Shown piece by piece: positions 1 to 10,800 of a stretch of 64,000 nt of DNA. Positions within the stretch are counted from its first letter, which is position 1; the number at the start of each line of letters is the position of its first letter. The DNA comes from Collybia mongolica (taxonomy: Eukaryota > Basidiomycota > Agaricomycetes > Agaricales > Clitocybaceae), in assembly GCA_013420905.1 (NCBI GenBank), contig JAAXNY010000005.1, positions 806,001 to 870,000 of the forward strand, written 5' to 3'. A model generated the notes under the pieces. That model was not told the DNA's origin and made no database searches. It saw only the letters and a list, made by a program, of their open reading frames with translations. The position numbers were made by a program, and so were the translations under genes.

Positions 1-81
1 ATTACACCCAGCATATTTATTAAGCATGCAATCCACCCTGCCGACTTAAATTGGAACCCTTAATTCTTCCTCAGGCACAAC

Positions 82-2909
82 ATGGCAACTTCTCCACGGA
101 AAGCCCGCAAAGATTGTATCTACACTCCTGATGAACGCAAAGTGCTTGATGGATTTAAGGAACAATATTTCTTGCAAATGGACAGAGCTGGCAGAGGTAA
201 TGTACTAAGGTCACAAATCTTGCCAGCCATGTTCAATTTCTGGGAAATGCGTGGCGAGCAAAGTAGTAATGAGGAGGAAAGGTTGGGACGGGCAAGGGTG
301 AATAAACATATTGCACATGTCACACCAGGACTGATTGTCAATGTAGAACCTTGCAAATTGGATATCCAATAATTGGCGGACAAAAGCTAACCATGCATTA
401 CCAAAACCCACAATCCATGTCAAACGGTTAGATATGGTTTGGAGGCTCCATCCACAAGAGGTTTGCAAGGAGGTCAAGGAAATACTTGGACTGGAAGGTG
501 AACCAACTACTGAACAACTTTTTGAGAAACGAAACAAGGCAGCAAAAGCAGTGTATGACAAAATGGATGATACGGCCCGTAATGTGATTTTGCAGAAAGT
601 TGAAGAGACTAAGCAGCAGGGCCATGATCCAACAAAACAAAATGAGTGAGTCCATGCCAACTCTGGCCAATCCGACCCAATCCGTGTGGCCGATTGGCAA
701 ACCGATCCTATCCGCGGTGGCCGCCATTGGCAATCCGATCCAATCTGCGGTGGCCGCCATTGGCAATCCGGTCCAATCCGCGGTGGCCGCAATTGGCAAT
801 CCGATCCAATCCGTGGTGGCCGATCGGCACATCTTGTGGGCAATCCAATCCAATGCAATGTGGTTGATTGGCATGACATTATGCTCATCTGTTTGCTAGG
901 CTGGCTGCTAAACAGGGGGATAAACGGGTCCAGCAATGGGCCATGGAACGATACCTGGAAATGGGGATGTTGACTCTTACATTCATGGTCTACCACACCA
1001 CAGATGGTAGGTTAGTGGTAGATGCGTAAGTATTTTCCACATTATACCAGTTGCTTCAAACTGACTAGGTACTACAAGGAATGACCAGATGGCTACAAAC
1101 ATGGGTGTACCATCTCCAACGTTTCTTGATACAGAAAAGGATCTTGTCTTGCAGTTCAAAAGAAAATTATTGGACTATGTAAAGTCACTTCGTACTCGGG
1201 AAAGTGGTGGTGATGGGGTGGGCAAGCCATCCATCCCACCAGAGTTGGATATCAAAGTGCCAAACACCTTCCCAGAGTTGTCACCAATATCCAAATCCAC
1301 ATCACTCAAAAAACTTCAACTCACTGACCTGCTACGGCGTTACTGGGGATACCACTACAGTGAGTACTTGAAGCAGTTTTTTCAGTTTGGAGAAGTTAGA
1401 GATCTCATGTTGATAATAGAGCTTGCAACCAACAACCGTACTACTCATGTCCCCTATCGCCAAGTTATATTGAATCCAGAGTTGTACATTCCCAGCAAGT
1501 ACTTGCCAGACCACATAAAAATCCAAGACCCACAGAACATGCGAAAGGGGGAGATATTGGATGTTTTACAGCATATCCATGAGCGCCAAGTCCTGTATGG
1601 TGCTGCGGCAGCATTCCGGTTTTCCCATGTGGTATATGGAGAGGACCGATGTGTGGCCGAGTATACCACCCTATATAATGATGGAGTCCCCAGTGTTGCC
1701 ACAGGAAAGGGCAAGGGTAGGCATGTAAATCCCAGGAAGCCCAGGCCGAAGGATGTGGCCACAATGGCAGCCATCCAGTTCCCGGCCACAAAAACATTGG
1801 CCGTCCAACCCCCAGCAACCCAAAGTTTGGCCATAGGAGCCTCAGCTGTGGAAACACCAGCGGCAGAAGGTTTCTATTGGCCTTGTAGCACCCAAGAGGT
1901 AATGGGATTGCAAGGCGCTGGTTACAACATGCTGCCTGTCAACGGCCCAAATGATGGAGAACCGCTTTATTTAGTTTCCAGCCAGATGACCCAATATCTT
2001 GGCACCATTGCAGATACACACTCTCAGCATGCCGTGCCCGACAACACTACGACAGGCATGACGGCAAATTCAGCACAGGTCACTATTCCAATTGACCCTG
2101 AGTTGCTTGAGCAACCTCCGGCCCATCGGCCACACCTGCCGTTGCCTAACACACAGTCACCACCAGCCATTCAGCTTGATGAGCAACCTCCGGCCCATCG
2201 GCCACACCTGGTGCACCTGCCATTGCCTGACACACAGTCACCACTGGCCAGTCAGCTAGATGAGCAACCTCCGACCCCTCGGCCACACCTGCCGTTGCCT
2301 AACACACAGTCACCACCGGCCAGTCAGCTAGATGAGCAACCTCCGACCCCTCGGCCACACCTGCCGTTGCCTAACACACAGTCACCACCGGCCAGTCAGC
2401 TAGATGAGCAACCTCCAACCCCTCGGCCACACCTGCCGTTGCCTAACACACAGTCACCACCGGCCATTCAGCTTGATGAGCAACCTCCGGCCCATCGGCC
2501 ACACCTGGTGCACCTGCCGTTGCCTGACACACAGTCACCACCGGCCATTCGGCTTGATGAGCAACCTCCGGCCCATCGGCCACACCTGCCGTTGCCTGAC
2601 ACACAGTCACCACCGGCCAGTCAGCTAGATGAGCAACCTCCGACCCCTCGGCCACACCTGCCGTTGCCTGACACACAGTCACCACCGGCCATTCAGCTTG
2701 ATGAGCAACCTCCGACCCCTCGGCCACACCTGGTGCACCTGCCGTTGCCTGACACACAGTCACCACCGGCCAATAGACCTATGCCAAGGAAGAAAGGAGT
2801 CTCAAGAAAGATGGTGAATGCTGATGCACTGGCTGCTGAGGAAGCAAAGAAATATGGAACTTCTGCCAAGCGGACCAGACAGAAGAAACTCCGGGCAGAT
2901 TATGATTAG
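82..2909 (+). CDS. Cassette protein with helical N-terminus and Pro-rich tandem repeats (4 exons, 823 aa)
   Basis: Exons are 82-297, 347-645, 900-1025 and 1079-2909, with GT/AG introns of 49, 254 and 53 nt. Every junction keeps one frame, giving 823 aa. The start is the first ATG of the frame. The N-terminal ~350 residues are helical and basic/acidic, with a W-x-x-N-N-W-R patch (residues ~76-82). Residues ~550-780 are tandem units built on QPPxxRPHLPLPxTQSPP. The tail is basic (KKGVSRKM, KRTRQKK), possibly a nuclear signal. I recognise the N-terminal pattern only as an uncharacterised, repetitive agaricomycete family and assign no function. The 3' end is 85 nt from that of the convergent 948-aa gene. 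The frame is intact. Confidence 0.7.
646..899 (+). repeat. Intron carrying a 33-bp minisatellite
   Basis: Intron 2 of the 823-aa gene is far longer than its 49- and 53-nt neighbours because it holds about four to five units of a ~33-bp repeat (about 690-840) built on GTGGCCGCCATTGGCAATCC. The donor is GTGAGT and the acceptor TTTGCTAG. The array is also open in several frames, which produces spurious ORFs. Confidence 0.75.
2100..2790 (+). repeat. In-frame 69/78-bp tandem repeat
   Basis: About nine units begin with GAGCAACCTCCGGCCCATCG or a CCGACCCCTCGG variant. The two unit lengths differ by a 9-bp insert (GTGCACCTG). Both are multiples of three, so the copy number can change without breaking the protein. 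Confidence 0.85.
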
Positions 2910-2993
2910 AAATATATTTACATGTATGGTATATTGATGAGCACTGATATTTACATGTACAAGATATGAACAAATATGTCTACAAGAAATCAA

Positions 2994-5943
2994 CTACTTT
3001 CTAATTTTTTTGGTGGAGGGCACTTCCGAAGAGCTGGGCTCCAGAGGCCGCTTACCAGGCTGAGGTGATAACCGTATTGGAGTGCCCTCATCTCCTGGCT
3101 GGGGGCTAATACTTCTGGCATGTAGGCGGGGAAAACGCCTGTGAGGCATTGGTGGGGGGTTGAGTGATGGTGGAACAAGCAATTGGGGACCGGTAGGCAC
3201 TTCCTGTGATGTAGCTGGGGTTGCAGGAATGAGCTGCACAATTGGATTGGACGATGCAGCTGAGGATTCAAGTGTAGATGCTGCATCCATTCCGTGTTCT
3301 GCCATTGAGTTGGGCTGTGCCACTGCCGAAGTTTGTATTGTGGCCGGAGGTGTTGTGGCTGAAGGAGGTGCTGTGGTGGCCGCAGCCGAAGGAGTTGTGG
3401 CCGAAGCGGGTGGGGTGGTGGCCGAAGGAGGTGGGGTGGTGGCCGAAGGAGGTGGGGCGGTGGCCGAAGGAGGTGGGGCGGTGGCCGAAGGAGGTGGGGT
3501 GGTGGCCGAAGGAGGTGGGGCGGTGGCCGAAGGAGGTGGGGCGGTGGCCGAAGGAGGTGGGGTGGTGGCCGAAGGAGGTGGGGCGGTGGCCGAAGGAGGT
3601 GGGGTGGTGGCCGAAGGAGGTGGGGCGGTGGCCGAAGGAGGTGGGGTGGTGGCCGTGGGCATCCTGGTGGCCAAAGCCACCTCCGTTTCCGGTGCCATCT
3701 GAGTGGCCTGTGCAGCTTCAGTGGCCGGTTCACTATCCACATCCATGTCAGTAGCCGCTCCCGACACCATTACTGGTGGTGCTTCCGTGGCCAATATGGA
3801 GGCCTGCCTCGAGGGGCTGTCCCCCGCATCACTACTCCGCAGAAGAGGGGGGGGTTGGTTGTGAGTGTCAACTTCCCTTACCCTAGGGGTTTGGACGCCC
3901 TCAACTGATTGCTCCCTCTCATACTTTGCCTGAGCTAGCCGCGCCTTCATGCGTTGCATTGTTTTGCGCTCCAACCATGCCTCCCCATCGTCAAACTCAC
4001 CCCCATACTGTAGCCAAGTCTTTACCCATTCCTGTGTTTCCTGTGCTGGCCGTACATCCGTTACAATAATTGGCTGTCGGAATTCGTCGTAGCGGTTTCG
4101 CGGTTCCCGTGGCAAACCTTCCAGTGGTAATCCAAGATACTCCGCGATATCACGATAGACGACCGTTAAGGCATCAACTTGATTCTCCAGAGTTGAAATT
4201 TGTGCCATAGCATGACCAAGGAGGGAGGGGACATCTGCCAAGCCAGGTGCTCCCTCTGTACCTGCAAATAATGCCCCTATGTGAGATGAGGCAGCAACTA
4301 AGCGTCTGCTGGCCTCCGCGAGCGACATGTCGGCATTTTCACGAGGAGGGACACGGCCGCGGCGGGTTTGACCGGCAGCAAAGTGTTTGTCTTGTGGCCC
4401 TGCAATGTGCATTTCAGTAAGCATTGTAGTGTGTGGAAAGGGAACAACTTACGTTTTTCCGCTCGGCGTTCCGTCCTCCATTGCTCTGAGGGGCTATCGT
4501 CCGTGTCTTCATCCGGCCGGGGTTTGTCCACACGTCCTTGGGCCGCCGCTTTCCCTGTTCGTTTCCGTTTCTTGGCCTGTTCCACCACTTCCTCTTGTAC
4601 ATCGGAGGGATTATCTGAATCTGGTTCAGACTCTTCAAGAACCTTCTTCTTTTTCCCCCCTCTTGGGCCGCTATGGAGGCATTTCGTCTTTGCCTCATAG
4701 CATGCAACGCACGCTCCACCCATGGCTTGTTTCTCACATGGAAGATTTCTTCGTATGCATTTTAGACACTTCTCGGCATGGTAGCGGCCTGTCCACTGAG
4801 CTCGGCGCCGTGGCCTATTGTCAATCCGTCGCTTCTTCTGTGTCGGTTCTGTCTCCCCCTCGGTTTCTCTGGCAGTGCCCTGGACATCCGGTATATCCTC
4901 TTCCTCATCCTCTGAGAGCATAGCGAGCTCCTGAAATGACCGGAATGGGGCCTCATCAACCTCCATGTTGGTATTTTGCCGGTGACGGGAGGGGCCAGGA
5001 CTCGCATTTCGTGGTTGCAAACGACGAGGAGCACGGGGCTGATTGGTTCTGGCACGACCCTCATCCATGGCTCCATCAGCTCTGAATTGCTGCCTAGCAC
5101 CAGCAGATTGCTTCCCAGGCGCAATGTAAATGGATCCGGAGTCGTCGGATGGCCTTTCGCCAGCCTCGGATTGCGTTGCCTCAACTGCGGATTGCTTTTG
5201 ACGCCTGCCGGATTGCCTCACGCCGCCTTCCAAGCCCCTTCCATCACGATCGGATTGCTTCCCTCGCCTACTGGATTGCCTTGCTCCTGCTCCTAACGCC
5301 CTTCCGTCACCCATGGATATCCTCCCGCTCTCGTCGGATTGATTCCCCCTAATACCAGAATGTCGGCCACCACTGGCCGAGCGACGGCCAGGAAGTGCGG
5401 ATTGCTTTTGGTCACGGCCGGGGGGCACGGATTGCCTAGCATTGGTGTCGGATTGCTTTTGGTCATGGCCGGGGGGCACGGATTGCCTAGCATTGGTGTC
5501 GGATTGGTTTCGGCCACGGCTGGGGGGCACGGATTGCCTGGTGTCGGCCTCGGATTGGTTTCGGCCATGCAATCCGATAGCCGTGGGCGCCCGGCTGGCT
5601 GTTCCGAGGCCTTGTACTGGACCCTCTGTGTCTGAAATGATGAACATGTTTGATTTATATATATGTTCATTTGCCACTTACCCTCATGATTCCGCTCCCA
5701 CTCCTTTAGGATTGCTGGTAATCGTGATGCCAGGACAGGAATGGGTTGTCGCTTTACAGCCTCTTTGACAAACTCAAAAATGAACAGGTTTGTGTTGCCG
5801 ACGGATCCTGTCAGCTCGGCCTTGATGCTTTTTACCTCACGCCAGATCCGGTCATATTCATTTTCAAGTGTCCCGGATTTGATTGTGGATCGGATCTTCT
5901 TGTCAAGCAAGGAGATTGCAGAAGTTTTGGTGATGTGTTGCAT
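2994..5943 (-). CDS. Zn2Cys6-cluster protein of the cassette (3 exons, 948 aa)
   Basis: Exons are 5943-5682, 5631-4453 and 4399-2994, with 50- and 53-nt introns (GTAAGT donors). The frame is continuous for 948 aa. Residues 1-88 are helical. Next is a Q/S/R-rich region with repeats around NQSDTNARQSVPPG. An acidic stretch and a basic patch (KKRRIDNRPRRR) lead into a C-X2-C-X6-C-X8-C-X2-C-X6-C array (4662-4755), which fits the fungal Zn2Cys6 DNA-binding cluster. Lysine/arginine-rich blocks follow, then a coiled-coil-like stretch (residues ~510-560) and ~13 ATAPPPS-type repeats. The family normally binds CGG triplets as a nuclear regulator. Here a role in the transposon is inferred from position only. 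The gene diverges from the 161-aa gene and no break is seen. Confidence 0.75.
3400..3660. repeat. 21-bp in-frame minisatellite
   Basis: About 12-13 copies of a 21-bp unit, GTGGCCGAAGGAGGTGGGGY on the plus strand, encode the A/P/S repeats of the 948-aa protein on the minus strand. The period is a multiple of three. Plus-strand ORFs across it are shadows. Confidence 0.85.
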
Positions 5944-6132
5944 ACTGAGTTTGATGGATGAGAGGCGGCAGGGATTACAACGGCAGCTTGTGGCGGTTGA
6001 AGATAAACGGCAAGCATCAAAAGTTTTTAAAAAACACAGACATTACGTAAGTATCACGTGACCCGTTCGGCCTCTCTACTTGCAGCCGTCTGATCTCCAT
6101 CATCCGATCGACTCCCTTCCTTTGCATCCAGA
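5944..6132. promoter_or_regulatory. Shared divergent promoter region
   Basis: 189 bp separate the starts of the minus-strand 948-aa gene and the plus-strand 161-aa gene. A CACGTG E-box lies at 6055-6060. No convincing TATA box was seen. Shared control of the two genes is inference. Confidence 0.4.
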
Positions 6133-6727
6133 ATGAATACACCCTCTGGATATACCACCATAGCCAATGCAGATGGGAATCCCATCATTATACCAACTTA
6201 TATGATTGATGGTAAATCAGTCATCATCCCAAAGTACCTGCTGCCGGCCACAAAGCATGCCCTAGCAGCAAAGAAAGTCCAACAAGGCCTGGATCTTGCA
6301 TCCAGCAGAGGTGTGAGTCACCTTCTAACCTAACCTGAACTGTAACACATTATTTACACCACTAACACAGCCATTCAATCCATCTGGAGTGTATGGCAGC
6401 ATGGTGGCCGAGGGGACTGTGATGGTACCCATAGATCCAGTAAGCCTTCTCAATATATCTACAATTTCATTCTGTTTCATGCAAAATCAGAGCCTTACAG
6501 ACAGAGAAATGGTCTCTCTACATGCTGAGGCTTTGTCCATGCAACAGCAATTGGGTATCAGCTACAAAGATGCTGCCCATCGCCTCTACCTGGCTGAAGT
6601 AGAGAAGTTAAAGGCACAGGACATTACCTACAAGGCACTCAATGCTATCCGGGATGACATTTCCCAAGCCATTGCATACCGGAACTCAGTGGATAGCAAA
6701 AATGATCAAGAGGCCTCCCATAGCTGA
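6133..6727 (+). CDS. Small cassette protein (3 exons, 161 aa)
   Basis: Exons are 6133-6312, 6371-6439 and 6491-6727, with phase-0 introns (GTGAGT...ACAG and GTAAGC...TCAG). The 161-aa product has a hydrophobic N-terminal half (IIIPTYMIDGKSVIIPKYLL) and a helical C-terminus (SYKDAAHRLYLAEVEKLKAQ). The model is supported by a second copy in this window (56809-57147 plus 19168-19396, minus strand). That copy keeps the same 69-nt middle exon and exon boundaries and mostly conservative substitutions. No known domain was recognised. It diverges from the Zn2Cys6 gene and is followed by a 90-bp tandem array. The reading frame is intact here. Confidence 0.75.
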
Positions 6728-6889
6728 ACCTGTTGTATATGCACAGTAATTGTAACTACTAAATTGCACCTATGATTTATTATATTATATACTGTGATCA
6801 AATTTTCACCTCAATTGTATGCTCCAAGGCCAACAGTCATGTGCCGAGGGTCTGTTCCATTGTGGCCGAACTTCGGCACCAATTTCAGA

Positions 6890-7325
6890 CTGCAAAGCTA
6901 ATCATCACAAGCCGAGTCTGTGCAAAACATGATTGACGTACGGCCACTCGGATAGGCTGTAGGTGGCCCACTATCATTGCCGCATGGTCGAGGACTCATA
7001 TGTAGTCTGTGCCGAATATGATTGCCGTACGGCCACACGGATTCGGCCATGTGTGGCCCGCTAGAATTGCTGCATGGCCGAGGACTCATATGCAGTCTGT
7101 GCCAAATATGATTGCCATACGGCCACACAGATGGGGCTGTGTGTGGCCCACTATCATTGCCGCATGGCCGAGGACTCATATGTAGTCTGTGCCGAATATG
7201 ATTGCTGTATGGCCACACGGATGGGGCCGTGTGTGGCCCACTATCATTGCCGCATGGCCGAGGACTACATGTAGTCCATGCCGAATATGAATACCGTACG
7301 GCCACGCGGAAATACATATCTATCC
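6890..7325. repeat. 90-bp tandem array
   Basis: At least four units recur at a 90-bp spacing (ATGGYCGAGGACT at about 6984, 7074, 7164 and 7254). Each contains TGTGGCCCACTATCATTGCC and a GTACGGCCACACGG segment. It lies between the 161-aa gene and the inferred transposon end. Coding on either strand is unlikely. Confidence 0.85.
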
Positions 7326-7329
7326 GTTG

Positions 7330-7487
7330 GGGCCGTGCGTGGTCCGCCAGAACCGCATGGTACGATTACATGTAGTTACATATTTCTATTGTAGCGGACA
7401 ATGTAGCGTCCGCGGACCGTACCATACACTACATTGTATACGCCCGCTGGACCGTATGGTACGTTACATTGTAGCTTACCTACCTGG
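7330..7487 (-). repeat. Subterminal/terminal repeat of the cassette transposon, copy 1
   Basis: Read on the minus strand it starts CCAGGTAGGTAAGCTACAA and continues with repeated TACAATGTA and ACCATACGG words. The same arrangement starts at 18384 on the plus strand. The first bases form a strong splice-donor consensus. Confidence 0.6.
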
Positions 7488-8278
7488 TTTTCAGGCGCTG
7501 CTACGAAAGCATAATCGTCCGAGGCTTGGTTAGCCTTGTCTGGCTTACTGCCATTCTTCTTTTTCCATTTCGGCCTCCATTTTTGATCGGATGATCCCCC
7601 TTTCCTTTTGGGGCAATGGAAGGCAATGTGACCTTTCTGATTGCATTCATAGCACGTCACATTTGGATTATATTTTGCTGCCAGGGCCGTATCCCCCTGG
7701 TGCCGAGATTTGATCCATCGATCTTCCTCCAAAATTCTCGCAATTAATTTGTGACTCTCCTTGAGAGTGGCAGAATCAACCGAAGAGATAAACGGGTCCC
7801 ACGTGTCAGGTAGGGACGTCAGCAATGTTATGCTGAAATCTTCATCGTTGATTTTTGAGCCCAATCCGGCCAATTCTTCGATGTAGCCGCGCAGGGTCCG
7901 AATGTGTTCCTCGATATCGGCACCCTCGGCACATTGTGCTCGAAATAATTTTCGATGCACCGTTACAATTCCGATCGGACCACGTGCCTCATACATGGAG
8001 CACAACGTGGTCCAGGCCTGATTTGACGTCCCGGCACCCGCTATGTAAACTAGCGGTCCGTCCCCTACACGGAGCCGTATGGTCGAAAGAGCCTTCCTGT
8101 CCTTTGTACGCCATTCCTCTAAATTCCCTTCATCAGTTGGACTTGAATTTGAACCGTCCGTGTAACCGATTAGACCTTGATCGGTCAAGATGTCGATCAT
8201 TTTGATTTTCCATGTGTGGAAGTTCTCAGCGCCGCGTAGCGCTTCGATCCGATAGATGTTTCCGGATGATTCGGTCAT
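7488..8278 (-). pseudogene. Ty1/copia gag, truncated
   Basis: The frame opens with ATG at 8278 and encodes ~265 residues of copia-type Gag. It has a UBN2-like helical body, then a CCHC zinc knuckle (CYECNQKGHIAFHC, residues 209-222) that binds element RNA in the family. At 7487 the frame runs into the cassette transposon end, so protease, integrase and RT are missing. Its 5' LTR and PBS lie just upstream at 8366-8583 and about 8350-8365. The element is dead in cis. Confidence 0.85.
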
Positions 8279-8365
8279 GGTCGGTAATAATTTGATCAGG
8301 GTTCGATGGATGATGTATGGACTTGGTAATGATGTTCAAAACGATTAAGGCCGGGGCCCATAACC

Positions 8366-8583
8366 TGTTGAACTTAGCAGCAAGGGAAGGAAAGAGCGAG
8401 AAATAAAAGAGTGAATTGAGATAGTAAAATAATGTACATAATCGTTCGTATAAATACATAAATAATATAACTCCTATAGAAATAATAAATCATATGTGAG
8501 TCCGTTAGAAAAACAAATGCGAAACTTTATATGTCCATGTGATTTTACATGTCATGTGAATGCCGGATCACTCTATTCCAACA
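8366..8583 (-). repeat. Ty1/copia 5' LTR (218 bp)
   Basis: The LTR is bounded by TGTTG...CAACA. On the minus strand it is followed at once by GGTTATGGGCCC, which resembles the half-tRNA-iMet primer site of copia elements. A gag ATG follows 87 nt downstream. It marks the border between copia sequence and the kinase-like gene beginning at 8584. Confidence 0.75.
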
Positions 8584-10256
8584 TGGGGTGACCTTGACTG
8601 TCAAGTGCAATGGTTTTCACAGATACCACCCTATCATCCGCTCACCCTTCCCAGATTAAGAAGTGCCTAAAGACACGTTAGCCTATGTCCAGCGTGCCAA
8701 ACGCAATCAGGATGCAGATATTGATCAGCTCCTCAAAACGGGGGGGAACCTGTCTTTTGACTTAACAAAAGCTATTCGTACAGGACAAAACGTGTTCTCA
8801 CAGGTGTTTATTGGAAGCTTCAAGGCAGCTAGTAGCCGTCAACTTATCCTCAAACTGTTTGGTTCTTTCCCATCCCAGAAGATGACGAATTTTACTTGGA
8901 TGATAATAAAATGTTTTTCATTGATCATTTCCATTACCGTCGAGGTTCTGACGAAGACACGGATGAATATGCTCCGTTTTGCCTCTGGTCTAGTGATGTG
9001 CCAGGCCCGGCTCAAAGCTGTCGAGCTGTCAGGGCCGAGCTCTCTTGGGCCAAGCCAGGCCGGGCTTTGAGTAAAGGCTGAAAGCTCAGCTTGCAGTCCA
9101 GCAAAGCCCAAGCCAGAGGCTCAGGCCGCGGCTTAGGGTTAGCCTAAAACATGCCTGTTCAGTGGTCTTCCACGTATGTAATGCTTGAACATGCTGCTTC
9201 TCTGAAGAAGGTAGTGTTCCCCCAAGCCATTTCAAAATTATATCATTTCAACTATATGGTACATCAATTGTTGACCAGTTCATTGCGGCATTGGTCTCGG
9301 CTGGGACAGACTGCACCAAGCAACAGAAACTCAATGACCTTCAACTGTCAGAGGAGGAATGGGGACGAGTGGAGTCTTTCTTGGACCTCCTTGCAGTAAG
9401 CGGTCTCTCCTTCATTTAGTAGATGTTCCTTTATTCCTGATGTCATTATTGCAGAGTTTGACTAGAGTATTATTTTTGTGCAATAAGCCCCGGCCTGAGC
9501 CGTCCCAAGACCGAGCCAAGCCTAAGCCGTCCTCGACGGCCTGGCTTGAGTATCTGGCAGGCCCTTGTCCTAATAAGCCAGGCCGAAGCCCCGGCTTTCA
9601 GGCCAAGCCGGGCCGGAACATCACTACTCTGGTCGCTGAATTTTGCCGATGATATGATGCGAAGAGAAGAGGGGGTCTATCTGGATCGCCTCCGGCACCT
9701 ACAAGGTTCATTGATACCTCACTGCTATGGCTTTCATTATGTGCGTACTAGGCTTTAATATTTTTTTACCCTCGATTCTAACATTATTCAGTTCACTCTG
9801 CCAGATGGCCACAAAATCTTCGGTCTTCTTCTCGAAGTGATACATGGTCCAGCTCTTAGCACAATTGATCTTTCCAAGCAGATGGAAGCCATACAGAGAA
9901 ATATGGTACGTCAAGCAGCTCGCCTTTGGTGTCAAGTGCATAATTCCCATCAATAGGTCACACACATGCGCCATGCTGTTCGAGCTCTGGCATATGCCGG
10001 AATAAGGCAAGGTGATTGGCACACTGGCCAGGTTATTTGCCCTCCCAGCGTAGATGCGGTGCAAGATTCCGATGCCCTGACACGCCACGAACTTGTCTTG
10101 ATAGACTTTGCGTTCGCAACACAGCGTTATGGTGAAGATATCGGCTGTCCTATAGAATTCAGCCATGATAGTGCCAAGTACATGTTGTTGGAACAAGGAC
10201 TCAATAAGTCCATTTGCGATGAGCTCTGGTTTCCTATGGATGAAGAAGAATATTAG
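8584..10256 (+). pseudogene. Kinase-like gene, disrupted
   Basis: The 5' part is lost at the copia LTR. Coding resumes at ~8663, has a +1/-1 frame change near 8865, and is then split by a 636-bp hAT fragment (8991-9626). Removing the fragment with one target duplicate restores the frame. Two introns (about 9749-9789 and 9908-9956) follow, and the end is TAA-free to 10256. The C-terminal part has GDWHTGQ and LVLIDFAFA in the places where kinases carry the catalytic loop and the DFG motif, so this is a diverged kinase-like or pseudokinase fold. Substrate is unknown. The break count argues that it is non-functional. Confidence 0.6.
8991..9626 (+). mobile_element. hAT-type fragment with 8-bp target duplication
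   Basis: The ends are inverted: TAGTGATGTGCC on the left and the complement of TAGTGATGTTCC on the right. Perfect CTCTGGTC duplicates flank it at 8983-8990 and 9627-9634. Inside are remnants of a hAT transposase (QWSSTYVMLEHA near 9156 and an LSEEEWGRVESFLDLL stretch near 9344). GC-rich GGCCCGGCT-type runs occur at both ends. It is a deleted, non-autonomous copy. Confidence 0.85.
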
Positions 10257-10800
10257 AGTTGGAGCGTCATCGTACAGTCTGTTGATTGTTCTCATGATGT
10301 ACACGACTATCCTGGTTATAATATAGTACAGGTCTAAATAATACATACTTTTCTAACGTGACAAACGTAACAGTCGGGTGTGGCTCAACGTTTTGTGTCT
10401 TTCTCCATTCCATTTTCTTTTGTTACTCCATTCCTCGATGATCTCGCGTGCTCCGCAAGGCATCGTCATCTTCGGCCTATTAAGAGCGCAAAGCTTTGTG
10501 CCAAAGGATCGTGTCCGTAAGTATGGCGATAGTCCTCTTTATGAGATTTTCGTCATTGTTACACTGCACGAACCGCAGCGGCAAGCGCGATGCCGTGACA
10601 ATGTGTTGTTGAAGGTTAGCTTGGAAATGGGTGACCTGACAACCCAGGGAACAACTACACCATGGCGAAATGATTCTCAGGAAAGCCGAGCGGCGGACAC
10701 TCCCAGACCTAGACTTTCGTCATTAGTACCGAGTTCTTGTTCCGTCCACCCCCCAGCTACTCCGGCCGTGTTCCGTTTTAAACGATATCAACCTCCAAAA

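Larger units (their letters stand above)
1..7487 (+). mobile_element. Gene-carrying 'cassette' transposon, copy 1 (right part)
   Basis: This is a block of three genes (82-2909 plus, 5943-2994 minus, 6133-6727 plus) and several minisatellites, ending near 7487. The end is inferred because the sequence reading inward from it (CCAGGTAGGTAAGC on the minus strand, followed by TACAATGTA and ACCATACGG words) recurs at 18384 onward. There it is placed the same way relative to a second copy of the 161-aa gene. Beyond 7487 the sequence is a copia gag cut in mid-frame. The left end and any transposase lie outside the window, so the superfamily is unknown. That it is one mobile unit is inference from two copies. 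Confidence 0.55.

Noticed and set aside
6890..7325. CRISPR-like regular array
   Set aside because: The units are contiguous 90-bp tandem repeats without unique spacers, in a eukaryotic transposon.
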